A DNA stretch of 13,150 nt from Chloroflexota bacterium (GTDB lineage Bacteria; Chloroflexota; Dehalococcoidia; JACQGW01), in NCBI GenBank assembly GCA_016199325.1, contig JACQGW010000079.1:1-13150 (forward strand). The letters run 5' to 3'. Below the pieces are notes generated by a model, which saw only the letters and a program-made list of their open reading frames with translations, was not told the DNA's origin and made no database searches. Made by a program: the position numbers and the translations under genes. Shown here piece by piece: positions 1 to 5,759 of this stretch (within the stretch, counting starts at the first letter, position 1; each line of letters opens with the position of its first letter).

Positions 1-24
1 GGTTACACCGCAACCGCCGCGGCC
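1..24. repeat. Direct repeat of the mttB 3' end, left copy (partner 82-105)
   Basis: Positions 1-24 match 82-105 at 22 of 24 bases. The right copy is the 3' end of the mttB-like gene including its stop (TAG, minus strand at 86-84). The left copy also reads as Ala-Ala-Val-Ala-Val-stop (TAA) on the minus strand. The 57 bp between them hold a REP-like repeat. It is either a duplication made when the repeat inserted, or the end of a second mttB-like copy cut by the window edge. Confidence 0.7.
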
Positions 25-32
25 CCTCCTCC

Positions 33-58
33 GTCATGCTGAGCCGCAGCGAAGCATC
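33..58 (+). repeat. REP-like dispersed repeat, single arm
   Basis: The 26 bases starting GTCATGCTGAGCCGCAG are identical to one arm of the hairpin at 8493-8573, in the same orientation as its left arm. Only one arm is present here, so no hairpin forms. It lies just beyond the mttB stop codon, between the two copies of the 24-bp direct repeat. From memory, repeats of this type produce many spurious short ORFs in environmental genomes. Confidence 0.75.
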
Positions 59-83
59 CCCCCGGCCGGACCACCCATACCGG

Positions 84-1544
84 CTACACCGCAACCGCCG
101 CGACCCGGGCGATCTCACCCTCGCGGGCGGCGATCAACGCCTGGATCTCCCGCTCGGCGGCCCGGTCGAGCGGCGCCACCTCATGCTTTGCCAGGAGCTC
201 GTTCCAGCGGTCGTAGGCCCGATCTTCGGCCGTCTTCGAGCCCCGCCGGACCCACTCGTCCCAGTTGCTGCGATCGGCAACAACCGGCTCCCACAGCCAC
301 TCCCGGAAATGCTTGAACGTGTGCTCATGGGTGATGAACTCGCCGAAGGGGCCGACCTCTTTGATGACGTCGAAGGCGAGCGTCTCCGGCGTGATCTCGA
401 TCTCCCGGCTCATCAGCCCCTTGGCGAGCCCGACGATGTCGGCGTCGGCCACCATCATCTCATAGGAGGTGCAGAGAATCCGGTCCAGCACGCCGACCGA
501 ATGGACGAGATGGTTGGCGCCGCTGAGGATGCAGCTCATCATGCTGAGCATCTTCTCCCAGCCCGCCTGGAAATCGCCCACCTTGCTGCCGGTGACGCAG
601 CCGGAGCTACGAATCGGCAGCCCCCAGTGCCGGGCGGCCTGCGCGCTGATGAGACTGGCCCGTAGCCGGCCGTGGCTGCCGCCACCCCCGGTCCCGATCT
701 TCATGTTGCCCGGTCCGCCGCCGCCGGCGAAGAGGACCGGCGCGCCCGGCCGCGCCGCCTGGGCCAGAACGATGCCGGCCAGCACCTCGGCGAACCCCAG
801 CGTCATCGCCCCGGCGTAGGTGACCGGGCCGGTGAATCCGCCCATCGGGCCACAGGCGAAGATGAGCGCCTGGTTGCGCCGGGCGTAGCCGATGATCGAC
901 TGGCACATTCGGTCATCCCAGGCCAGCGGCGAGATCCCGTTCATAATCGTGCAGAAGACCGGGAAGTCGACGTGTCGGCCGAAGACGATGTCGGCGATGG
1001 CCATCGAGTCCTCGGGGCCGCGGTCCCAGGTGCTGCCCGCCAGCGCCCGGTCGCACTCCTTGAAGCTGGTGTAGACCCGCCAGAGCGAGCGGGCGTCGAC
1101 CTCGACGTCCTGCGGCTCGCAGATGCCCGAGTCGACGACGTCGATGTCCGGCAACATGTGGGCGATCTTGACGAGCTCGATGAAGTCGGCCAGGGTGCCG
1201 TTCCGTCGCCCCCGCTTGAGGTCCTGGACGAAGGGGGAGCCGATCACCGTCGCGAAGGTGACGGAATCGCCGCCGATCTGGACCGACCTGGCCGGGTTGC
1301 GGGCGTGCAGCGTGAACGGGTTGGGGCACTGGCGGGTGGCCCACTGAACCGTGGCGCGGTCCATCCTGACGATCTGCTTGTCCCGGTCTACCTGCGTGCC
1401 AGGCAGCGCTTCGAGGAGGTCGAGCGCCTCCGGGAGGGTGTAGACGTGCCCGATCTCTTCGAGGATCCGATAGGTCTGGTCGACCAGAAGCTGGAGCTGC
1501 TGGTCGTCGATGACGTTGATCCTTGGGAGGGTATTACGCAGCAC
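84..1544 (-). CDS. MttB-like (trimethylamine methyltransferase family, non-pyrrolysine) protein
   Basis: A 486-residue protein of the MttB/COG5598 superfamily. Characterised non-pyrrolysine members transfer a methyl group from quaternary amines (glycine betaine, proline betaine, carnitine and similar) to a corrinoid protein in the cytoplasm. Family-type features are the glycine-rich stretch AGGGGPGNMKIGTGGGGSHG (about residues 273-292) and the SKVGDFQAGWEK region (about 320-331). No in-frame amber codon interrupts it. The open frame runs on to 1688, but its first 48 codons are IS-end sequence. I chose GTG at 1544 because a strong Shine-Dalgarno AAGGAGG (1550-1556) sits 5 nt upstream and the resulting length fits the family. 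It is probably the last gene of the cyclase-M20-mttB operon, now separated from the M20 gene by the IS remnant. No corrinoid protein or second methyltransferase is in the window, so the substrate is unknown. Confidence 0.88.
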   Translation of the reverse strand: MLRNTLPRINVIDDQQLQLLVDQTYRILEEIGHVYTLPEALDLLEALPGTQVDRDKQIVRMDRATVQWATRQCPNPFTLHARNPARSVQIGGDSVTFATVIGSPFVQDLKRGRRNGTLADFIELVKIAHMLPDIDVVDSGICEPQDVEVDARSLWRVYTSFKECDRALAGSTWDRGPEDSMAIADIVFGRHVDFPVFCTIMNGISPLAWDDRMCQSIIGYARRNQALIFACGPMGGFTGPVTYAGAMTLGFAEVLAGIVLAQAARPGAPVLFAGGGGPGNMKIGTGGGGSHGRLRASLISAQAARHWGLPIRSSGCVTGSKVGDFQAGWEKMLSMMSCILSGANHLVHSVGVLDRILCTSYEMMVADADIVGLAKGLMSREIEITPETLAFDVIKEVGPFGEFITHEHTFKHFREWLWEPVVADRSNWDEWVRRGSKTAEDRAYDRWNELLAKHEVAPLDRAAEREIQALIAAREGEIARVAAVAV

Positions 1545-1549
1545 GGGGG

Positions 1550-1556
1550 CCTCCTT
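1550..1556 (-). promoter_or_regulatory. Ribosome binding site deciding the mttB start
   Basis: AAGGAGG on the minus strand, 5 nt before GTG at 1544. It overrules the longer open frame starting at 1688, whose extra codons derive from the IS terminal repeat. Confidence 0.8.
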
Positions 1557-1593
1557 GTCAAAGGTTGGGCGGTGGGGTCCGAGGGAACTCGTA

Positions 1594-1631
1594 GGAACTC
1601 GTAGGAACTCGTAGCTTGGCAATGTCACATT
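1594..1631 (+). repeat. Left terminal inverted repeat of the IS701-like element
   Basis: 38 bp, the reverse complement of 2358-2395 with one mismatch (G/A). It includes two of the three 10-bp GGAACTCGTA units and the 16-bp core CTTGGCAATGTCACAT. It lies 50 bp upstream of the GTG start of mttB. Confidence 0.85.
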
Positions 1632-1695
1632 GGACAGAGGTTCTCCCTGACGTCGTCTTGCGGATCTGGGTGGTATGGTGTAAGACATCGAGTAT

Positions 1696-2349
1696 GTGTC
1701 TGTACAGGCTCGAACGGGTAGTGCGTTTGACCCCCAGCGATGGGGGATCTCCCTGGAAGCGGTCCAGGGGTTGGGGGAACGGCTGCGGCGAACCTGGCAA
1801 CGCCTTGCCGACTGCTTCCGGACGAAGACGCGCGATGGTGGGGAGTATGCCTACTCCTGCTTGGGCGGGTTGTTGCGCATGAAGGAGGGGCGCAACTTCG
1901 CGAACATCGGGCGTCAGGTCGCGGTGCCGGGGCAGAACATCCAGCATTTCATGACGAACTCGCCTTGGTCGGCGCAGGCTGTCAGTCGGAGGGTGCAGCA
2001 AGAGATCGCGGCCAAGCCGGGGTTGGAGCGCGGCGGGATGCTCCTCTTGGACGAGAGTGCGGATGAGAAGGCCGGCGAAGGTACCGTCGGCAGCGCTCGC
2101 CAGTACAACGGTCGCATGGGGAAGGTTGACCTGAGCCAAGTCGGGGTCTTCCTCGGGTACGGGAACATCAGCGCCTCGGCCAGCGCACCGGTGTGGACCT
2201 GGGTTGACGGGGAGGTGTTCATCCCCGAAGCCCTGTTTGCCGAGGAGATGCAGGAAGCAACCCAGGTCGTCGTCCAACACCTGGTCAATCGAACCCGGGC
2301 CAAGAAGAGCCGTCTCACGCATCGACAGCCCCCTGGTCCGGCTCCTTGA
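1696..2349 (+). pseudogene. Truncated IS701-family transposase (DDE superfamily)
   Basis: A 217-codon open frame from a GTG; complete transposases of this family usually have around 400 residues or more. Residues about 60-185 look like the family: the segment FANIGRQVAVPGQNIQHFMT, then SPWS, then LLLDESADEKAGEGTVGSAR, then QYNGRMGKVDLSQVGVFLG and VWTWVDGEVFIPE. The Asp of LLLDES is the likely first catalytic Asp. After FAEEM (about residue 187) the sequence stops resembling the family and runs in about 30 codons to a stop beside the right inverted repeat, so the second catalytic Asp and the Glu are missing. The protein should be unable to transpose; an internal deletion is the simplest cause. 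No good ribosome binding site precedes the GTG, so the start is uncertain. Confidence 0.8.
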
Positions 2350-2357
2350 CAGATCGA

Positions 2358-2395
2358 AATGTGACATTGCCAAGCTATGAGTTCCTACGAGTTCC
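2358..2395 (-). repeat. Right terminal inverted repeat of the IS701-like element
   Basis: Inverted partner of 1594-1631 (37/38). The stop codon and last few codons of the M20-like gene (Gly-Asn-Ser-stop) fall inside its 10-bp repeat array, so the insertion set the present C-terminus of that protein. Confidence 0.85.
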
Positions 2396-3827
2396 CCTCT
2401 CCGAACCGGCGCACCATCTGGGCGTAGAACAGCTCGCAGTCGATCAGGTCGGCCACCCGCTCGTTGCCATCGAGGACCAGGTACTCGCCGGGCTGGCCGG
2501 CCTTGCCGCCGTGCCCCAACCCCACGTCGAAGAGGACCGGCACGCCGAACTCGGCGGCCGGCAGCGACCACGGTCCGCCGCCCCCGGTGAACGGGACGAG
2601 GTGGACCCGGTATCCCCGTTCCTCGATCAGCTCGACCACCGACCGCACCCATGGGTCCTCGGCCGGAGTCCGGTACGACTCGTGGACGGCCAGAGCCTCC
2701 ACCTCCAAGTCGCCGAAGCCGTGGCGTGCCAGGTGCGCCCGGATGCGCTCGACGGTTCGGCGCGCCGACCAGCCTCGGGGCACTCGAACGTCCAGCAGCG
2801 CCCATGCCTCGTGGGGCAGCGTGAACACCGGCGAGCCCGGCCCCACGTAGCCCGCCGCCAGCCCATTGATATTGAAGCTGGGATCGTAGAAGAAGCGCAA
2901 GTACGCCTCCTCGCTGCTCAGATGGGCCTGCGAGCTCTTCACGTCGCCCAGCCCGAGCGTCTGAATCCAGTGCCGCTCCCCCTGGGCGGCAACCAGCGCG
3001 CGGACCTCTGCCCGCTCCTCCTCCGTGGGGGGTCGGTGGTCGGCGTAGAACTCGTCCACGGTGATGGTGCGCCCGCCGTCGCCGGTCAGGGTCGTAAGCC
3101 CCTCCAGGAGGTGCCAGACCGGGCTGTCGACCAGGCCCTGGGTCCGCCCGTGGGCGGAAGCCCCCTGGGGACCGACGCCCATCCGCTTGCCCGAGGCCGC
3201 AATCCTCAGGTAGATCAGTCCCTTGTACCCCAGGTTGATGGAGACGTCCCCGTTGGCCCCCTGGGCCGCGCCGGGGCAGAAGCAGGCCGAGGCGTGCCGC
3301 AGCCGATCGCGGTAGCGGTCGAAGAACCGGGCGTAGTCCGGGCTCCCCAGGTTCTCCTGCCCCTCGGCCAGAAACAGGAGATTGCAGGGCAGCTCGCCCT
3401 CGACGGCCTTCAGGGCTTCCAGGGCGTTGAGCCACTGAGCGTAGGGCGCCTTGCGGCCCCGGGCCCCCGGCGCGATCACCACCCGCCCGAGCTGCGGCTG
3501 CTCCACCACCTCCGCCGCCAGCGGATCGGTAGGCCAGGGCAGGCCGGCGACCGGCTTGGTGTCGAACATCACGTAGTTCATCAGCGTGCGCGGCGCGCCG
3601 GCGTCATAGGAGGCCCAGACCCCCGGAAGGTCCCCGTTCGGGATGATCTCCACCTCCTGGCAGCCCAGCTCTCGGTAGTAGCGGGCCAGGAGCTCGGCCC
3701 CCTCCACCACGCCCACGTTGTCCGAGGGGAAGCTGGGCTGGCGCAGGAACTCACGGATCCGCTCCAGATGGCGCGCCTGGTGCTCACGAAGGTACGCTCG
3801 GAGTTGCTCGTCGACGTGGGTGCTCAT
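2385..3827 (-). CDS. M20-fold metallohydrolase-like protein with altered metal site
   Basis: 480 residues with M20 peptidase/amidohydrolase architecture: an N-terminal catalytic half, an inserted dimerisation region (about 215-340) and a C-terminal catalytic half. Family landmarks are recognisable but changed. The usual HxD motif reads M87-F-D89-T-K-P, the RGAxDDKG region reads PGARGRKAP (120-128), and the EGEEExGS box reads EGQENLGS (155-162), so the general-base position keeps Glu158 while the neighbouring ligand is Asn159. His226 in SAHGRTQG and His439 in LGHGGKAG remain. M-F-D/M-Y-D variants occur in some M20 subgroups, so it may be a natural branch rather than a dead enzyme. The substrate, probably an amide or peptide bond, is unknown. 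The ATG overlaps the cyclase stop (ATGA), with ribosome binding site GAGAGGA at 3836-3842, which indicates coupled translation. The last codons lie in the IS end, so the C-terminus may have been altered. Confidence 0.85.
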   Translation of the reverse strand: MSTHVDEQLRAYLREHQARHLERIREFLRQPSFPSDNVGVVEGAELLARYYRELGCQEVEIIPNGDLPGVWASYDAGAPRTLMNYVMFDTKPVAGLPWPTDPLAAEVVEQPQLGRVVIAPGARGRKAPYAQWLNALEALKAVEGELPCNLLFLAEGQENLGSPDYARFFDRYRDRLRHASACFCPGAAQGANGDVSINLGYKGLIYLRIAASGKRMGVGPQGASAHGRTQGLVDSPVWHLLEGLTTLTGDGGRTITVDEFYADHRPPTEEERAEVRALVAAQGERHWIQTLGLGDVKSSQAHLSSEEAYLRFFYDPSFNINGLAAGYVGPGSPVFTLPHEAWALLDVRVPRGWSARRTVERIRAHLARHGFGDLEVEALAVHESYRTPAEDPWVRSVVELIEERGYRVHLVPFTGGGGPWSLPAAEFGVPVLFDVGLGHGGKAGQPGEYLVLDGNERVADLIDCELFYAQMVRRFGEGNS

Positions 3828-4885
3828 CGCTGCTGTCCTCTCAGCTCAAGAACTCGCTCGAACATCGGCTGCATCCTCTCCCGCGTCACGAGCGGCTGCT
3901 CGACCACGGTCCGCAGCATCTCGACGAGCCGCGCGTTGTGCTCCTCGCCGATCCCGTCGACGGCCGGGATTGCGTACCCGGAGCCGTCGATCAAACCGGC
4001 TGCCACGGCGGCCCGCAGCAGCCGGCACTCCAGCTCGCCGGAGTGGAGCGCCTCTGACCGGCCGGTGAGATAGCGCAAGGCGGCCGCCAGGCCGTAGGCC
4101 GCCCAGTCCGACACCGCGGCGACGACCGTCGCGTCGGCGCCCACCGCGGCGGCGATGCCGCCGCCGCACGGACAGGCGCAGCGGGCGCCGAAGGGGATCT
4201 GCGCCCGCACCGCCTCCTGGAGGCGGCCCATCCCCAACTCGTTGCCCAGGTCGCCGATGGCGACGGTGAGCGCGCCGCGCGCCGCGGCCCGCTCGAACAG
4301 GTGATCCAGCTTGGCCGCCGGCTCCGTCACGGCCACGCCGTTGCCCATGTGGTAGGCGCCGCGGGCGTTGCGGCCGGGCCGCTCGACGGCGATCACCGCC
4401 GCCGGCTGGAGCTCGTCCAGCAGCCGCTCGGCCTCGGCCGGGGCAGCGGCCTCGTCCTTCGTGAAGCCGAGCACCAGCGCCTGATGCGGCCGCGCGCGCC
4501 AGTGCTCGAAGCTATCGGTCGGCTGGAGTCCGGCCGTTCGGACCACTGCGGCGGCGGCGTCCACCAGCTCGGGCTCCAGCAGCAGGGCCAGGCGGGCCCC
4601 CAGCCCGATCTCCAGCGCCCGGGCGAGGACCGCCGACCCGACGACGCCGTCCAACTCGCCGACGAAGTAGGGGGGAAAGACGAAGCCCGTACAGATGGCG
4701 ACCGCGGCGTTCGGGGCGACGCGCTCGGCGATCAGCCGGGCGGCGCGCATGATGACCGGCCCGCCGGCCAGGTCGCGCGCCGCCTGGTACAGCGCGCGGG
4801 GCACGCCGTAGCCCCGCAGGTCCAGGGTCACCAGGGCATCCAGGCTCTCGCCGATGCTGTGGAGCAGCAGCTCGTCGGTATCCAG
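3824..4885 (-). CDS. D-glutamate cyclase-like protein (DUF4392)
   Basis: 353 residues from the proposed CTG start. It resembles the D-glutamate cyclase C-terminal family (DUF4392), whose characterised mitochondrial member interconverts D-glutamate and 5-oxo-D-proline. Family-type motifs, in CTG numbering, are ICTGF (about 64-68), GELDGVVGSAVLARAL (about 76-91), VERPGRNARGAYHMGNG (about 167-183), AIGDLGNELGMG (about 209-220) and SDWAAYGLAAAL (about 259-270). It looks soluble and cytoplasmic. A stop codon upstream in frame leaves only CTG codons or the GTG at 4831 as starts. CTG at 4885 sits 3 nt after the purine-rich AGGAGGAGG and adds 18 residues (DTDELLLHSIGESLDAL) that fit the family's N-terminal helix. 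The GTG at 4831 has no comparable site. It is the first gene of the leftward operon and overlaps the M20-like gene by ATGA. Confidence 0.82.
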   Translation of the reverse strand: MDTDELLLHSIGESLDALVTLDLRGYGVPRALYQAARDLAGGPVIMRAARLIAERVAPNAAVAICTGFVFPPYFVGELDGVVGSAVLARALEIGLGARLALLLEPELVDAAAAVVRTAGLQPTDSFEHWRARPHQALVLGFTKDEAAAPAEAERLLDELQPAAVIAVERPGRNARGAYHMGNGVAVTEPAAKLDHLFERAAARGALTVAIGDLGNELGMGRLQEAVRAQIPFGARCACPCGGGIAAAVGADATVVAAVSDWAAYGLAAALRYLTGRSEALHSGELECRLLRAAVAAGLIDGSGYAIPAVDGIGEEHNARLVEMLRTVVEQPLVTRERMQPMFERVLELRGQQR

Positions 4886-4888
4886 TTT

Positions 4889-4897
4889 CCTCCTCCT
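4889..4897 (-). promoter_or_regulatory. Strong Shine-Dalgarno supporting a CTG start
   Basis: AGGAGGAGG on the minus strand, just upstream of CTG at 4885. The in-frame TAG six codons before the AGGAGGAGG excludes any earlier start, and no ATG, GTG or TTG in frame lies between it and 4831. Confidence 0.65.
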
Positions 4898-4920
4898 CTG
4901 GCGCGGTTCCTACAGACAAC

Positions 4921-4952
4921 GAACCGCCAAGACGCCAAGAGCGCCAAGGAAG
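4921..4952 (+). repeat. Tandem CGCCAAGA-type intergenic repeat
   Basis: Three imperfect units of CCGCCAAGA / CGCCAAGAG / CGCCAAGGA in a row, upstream of the cyclase gene. From memory, short runs of this kind are scattered between genes in several high-GC environmental genomes. No coding role is seen. Confidence 0.55.
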
Positions 4953-5016
4953 ACGTCAGGAGCGTCGGTGGTCGTCTGGTCGATCCTTGCACGGACCGCT
5001 CGAATGGCGGCGTGGC

Positions 5017-5130
5017 TCAGATGGGCCGCGCCAGCCCCATCCCCATGGTGGTCTTGTAGCCGATACCGGCGAAGAATGCAAACGCGGCCAGCGCGTTCGC
5101 CGCCTGGAGCTGCCCCGGGGACCAGCTGTC
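5017..5130 (-). pseudogene. cas6: C-terminal remnant of a CRISPR Cas6 endoribonuclease
   Basis: The minus strand reads about 37 codons ending at TGA (5019-5017). They include WSPGQLQAANALAAFAFFAG followed directly by IGYKTTMGMGLARPI. The glycine-rich GxGxKTTxGMG loop preceded by a hydrophobic helix and ending a few residues later is the hallmark C-terminus of Cas6, the RNase that cuts CRISPR precursor RNA. Everything upstream is missing: the frame is cut at about 5124-5130, where a dispersed AGCTGTC-type repeat begins, and no further Cas6-like sequence follows beyond it. No CRISPR array or other cas gene is in the window. It must be non-functional. The family assignment rests on one motif region. 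Confidence 0.68.
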
Positions 5131-5159
5131 AACGGATTCGGGGAGCGGATTGCACGGAT
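5124..5159 (+). repeat. AGCTGTC dispersed repeat, copy A
   Basis: 36 bp beginning AGCTGTCAACGGATTC. It matches 5581-5616 and 11348-11383 with about three differences each. It abuts and apparently truncates the cas6 remnant. A weak inverted echo of its start (TGACAGCC) lies at 5173-5180, so it could be a small inserted element. Confidence 0.8.
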
Positions 5160-5201
5160 TCCTGGGGGAAGCTGACAGCCAGGCACCCGCCGTGCTCGCC
5201 T

Positions 5202-5234
5202 CCGTAGCGCGGGTGGCTTGTCCCCCGCCGTTCC
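5202..5234 (+). repeat. 33-bp dispersed repeat, plus copy (partner 8628-8660, inverted)
   Basis: The segment around TGGCTTGTCCCCCGCC matches the reverse complement of 8628-8660 over 33 bp with only two single-base indels. The partner lies in the leader of the hybrid kinase gene at 8687. The two are about 3.4 kb apart in opposite orientation. Confidence 0.8.
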
Positions 5235-5332
5235 TCGTGCTCAGGGGACGCGGTCTGTGACTGCCCGGACTGGGACGTAGCCATCGCGGCCTACCTCCGC
5301 CGTTCCCCGTGCTCAGGGAGCCGGTCTGTTAC
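5225..5332 (+). repeat. Imperfect direct repeat of about 36 bp
   Basis: 5225-5261 and 5297-5332 are alike (both run from CCGCCGTTCC through CGTGCTCAGG to GGTCTGT) with several mismatches, 72 bp apart. The first copy overlaps the 33-bp repeat at 5202-5234. No coding content is seen. Confidence 0.55.
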
Positions 5333-5362
5333 CGGGGAAGCCGCGGAGGCGCGGCCCCGGAA

Positions 5363-5392
5363 CCGAGCCGCGAGCGTCAGCGAGCGTCGCCC
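5363..5392 (+). repeat. CCGCGAGCGTCAGCGAGCG-type intergenic repeat
   Basis: The GC-rich, partly palindromic CCGCGAGCGTCAGCGAGCG lies here between relics. From memory, similar sequences recur between genes in Planctomycetes and other environmental genomes. There is only one copy in this window, so repeat status rests on recollection. Confidence 0.4.
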
Positions 5393-5412
5393 GTCGCACA
5401 ACACGGGCCCCG

Positions 5413-5571
5413 GCGACTCGCGGGAAACGGCTTCGGCGGACCGATCTGGCGAACGGGCGCAGGGAGGGTCCCTTCATCGTCCAGGAGTACGACGCCACGA
5501 CGGTGGCGCCCCCCGGCTGTGCGGGCTGGCTGGACGCGATGGGGAACATCGTCATCGAGGTGGGGGAGTAG
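5413..5571 (+). pseudogene. C-terminal remnant of hyuA (hydantoinase A/oxoprolinase family)
   Basis: The plus strand reads RTDLANGRREGPFIVQEYDA, then TTVAPPGCAGWLDAMGNIVI, then EVGE and stop TAG (5569-5571). The pattern GPxIVxEYDxTTVxPPG...DAxGNIVIE is the standard end of HyuA-type ATP-dependent hydantoinase/5-oxoprolinase subunits, which are about 690 residues long; only the last 45-50 codons survive. Upstream of about 5437 the similarity fades. It runs on the opposite strand from the intact hyuB at 11374-13080 and cannot be its partner subunit. It is non-functional as it stands. Confidence 0.78.
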
Positions 5572-5580
5572 CGCCGGACG

Positions 5581-5616
5581 AGCTGTCGACGGATTCGGGG
5601 AGCGGATTGAGCGGAT
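5581..5616 (+). repeat. AGCTGTC dispersed repeat, copy B
   Basis: 36 bp related to 5124-5159 and 11348-11383. It starts 9 bp after the hyuA remnant stop. Similarity to copy C extends to 5635 / 11402, covering the sequence antisense to the end of hyuB. Confidence 0.8.
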
Positions 5617-5626
5617 GGCTGCCCCA

Positions 5627-5668
5627 TCGCCTGCCAAGGGGATCAGCTTGCCGCGCTGGAACACGGGC
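5627..5668 (-). pseudogene. Small internal remnant of a hyuB
   Basis: 5641-5668 matches 12724-12751, inside the intact hyuB, at 26 of 28 bases. The minus strand reads KPVFQRGKLIPLAG against TPVFHRGRLIAFSG in the intact protein (residues about 110-123). It lies just after the hyuA remnant, so the two probably derive from one lost hyu locus, though they are in opposite orientation. Confidence 0.65.
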
Positions 5669-5738
5669 TTAAGGGACCGGGAATTGGGACTGCCGCCGAT
5701 TCCCAATTCCCAACACTTAAGGGACCGGGAATTGGGAC
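5668..5738 (+). repeat. 23-bp perfect direct repeat with an inverted middle arm
   Basis: 5668-5690 and 5716-5738 are identical (core GGGACCGGGAATTGGGAC). Between them, 5701-5711 is the reverse complement of the GGGAATTGGGA inside each copy. The middle arm can pair with the left arm (5679-5689, 11-nt loop) or the right arm (5727-5737, 15-nt loop), but not both. Confidence 0.85.
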
Positions 5739-5743
5739 GCTGG

Positions 5744-5759
5744 ATGTGACATTGCCAAG
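5744..5759 (-). repeat. Solo IS701-type terminal repeat core
   Basis: On the minus strand this reads CTTGGCAATGTCACAT, identical over 16 bp to both ends of the element at 1584-2395. The 10-bp arrays and any transposase sequence are absent, so it is a lone end or scar. It faces the kinase operon in the same sense as an outward-reading right end. Confidence 0.8.

Larger units (their letters stand above)
1584..2395 (+). mobile_element. Internally deleted IS701-family element (non-autonomous)
   Basis: An element of about 0.8 kb lying between the M20 gene and the mttB gene. Its ends are inverted repeats, 1594-1631 and 2358-2395, matching at 37 of 38 bases. Each end consists of a core, CTTGGCAATGTCACAT, preceded by tandem copies of the 10-mer GGAACTCGTA (three copies on the left at 1584-1613, two on the right at 2376-2395). 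The only coding content is the first part of an IS701-type transposase. The exact outer limits and target duplication cannot be fixed because similarity fades gradually into the flanks. It probably needs an intact relative elsewhere in the genome to move. Confidence 0.8.

Noticed and set aside
84..1544. Pyrrolysine-containing MttB
   Set aside because: No in-frame TAG in the coding sequence and no pyl genes in view.
1584..1613. Three 10-bp tandem units as a possible CRISPR fragment
   Set aside because: There are no spacers, units are only 10 bp, and they mirror the other IS end.
1545..1688. 48-codon N-terminal extension of mttB
   Set aside because: Encoded by the IS terminal repeat; the same NVTLPSYEFLRVP string appears at the other IS end. 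GTG 1544 has the ribosome binding site.
1558..3435. 625-codon minus-strand frame spanning the IS and M20 gene
   Set aside because: Out of frame with both real readings, low-complexity Arg/Gly-rich, and crosses both IS ends.
2346..4073. 575-codon plus-strand frame starting in the IS right end
   Set aside because: Runs antisense to the M20-like and cyclase genes and shows no motifs; its first codons merely translate the IS repeat.
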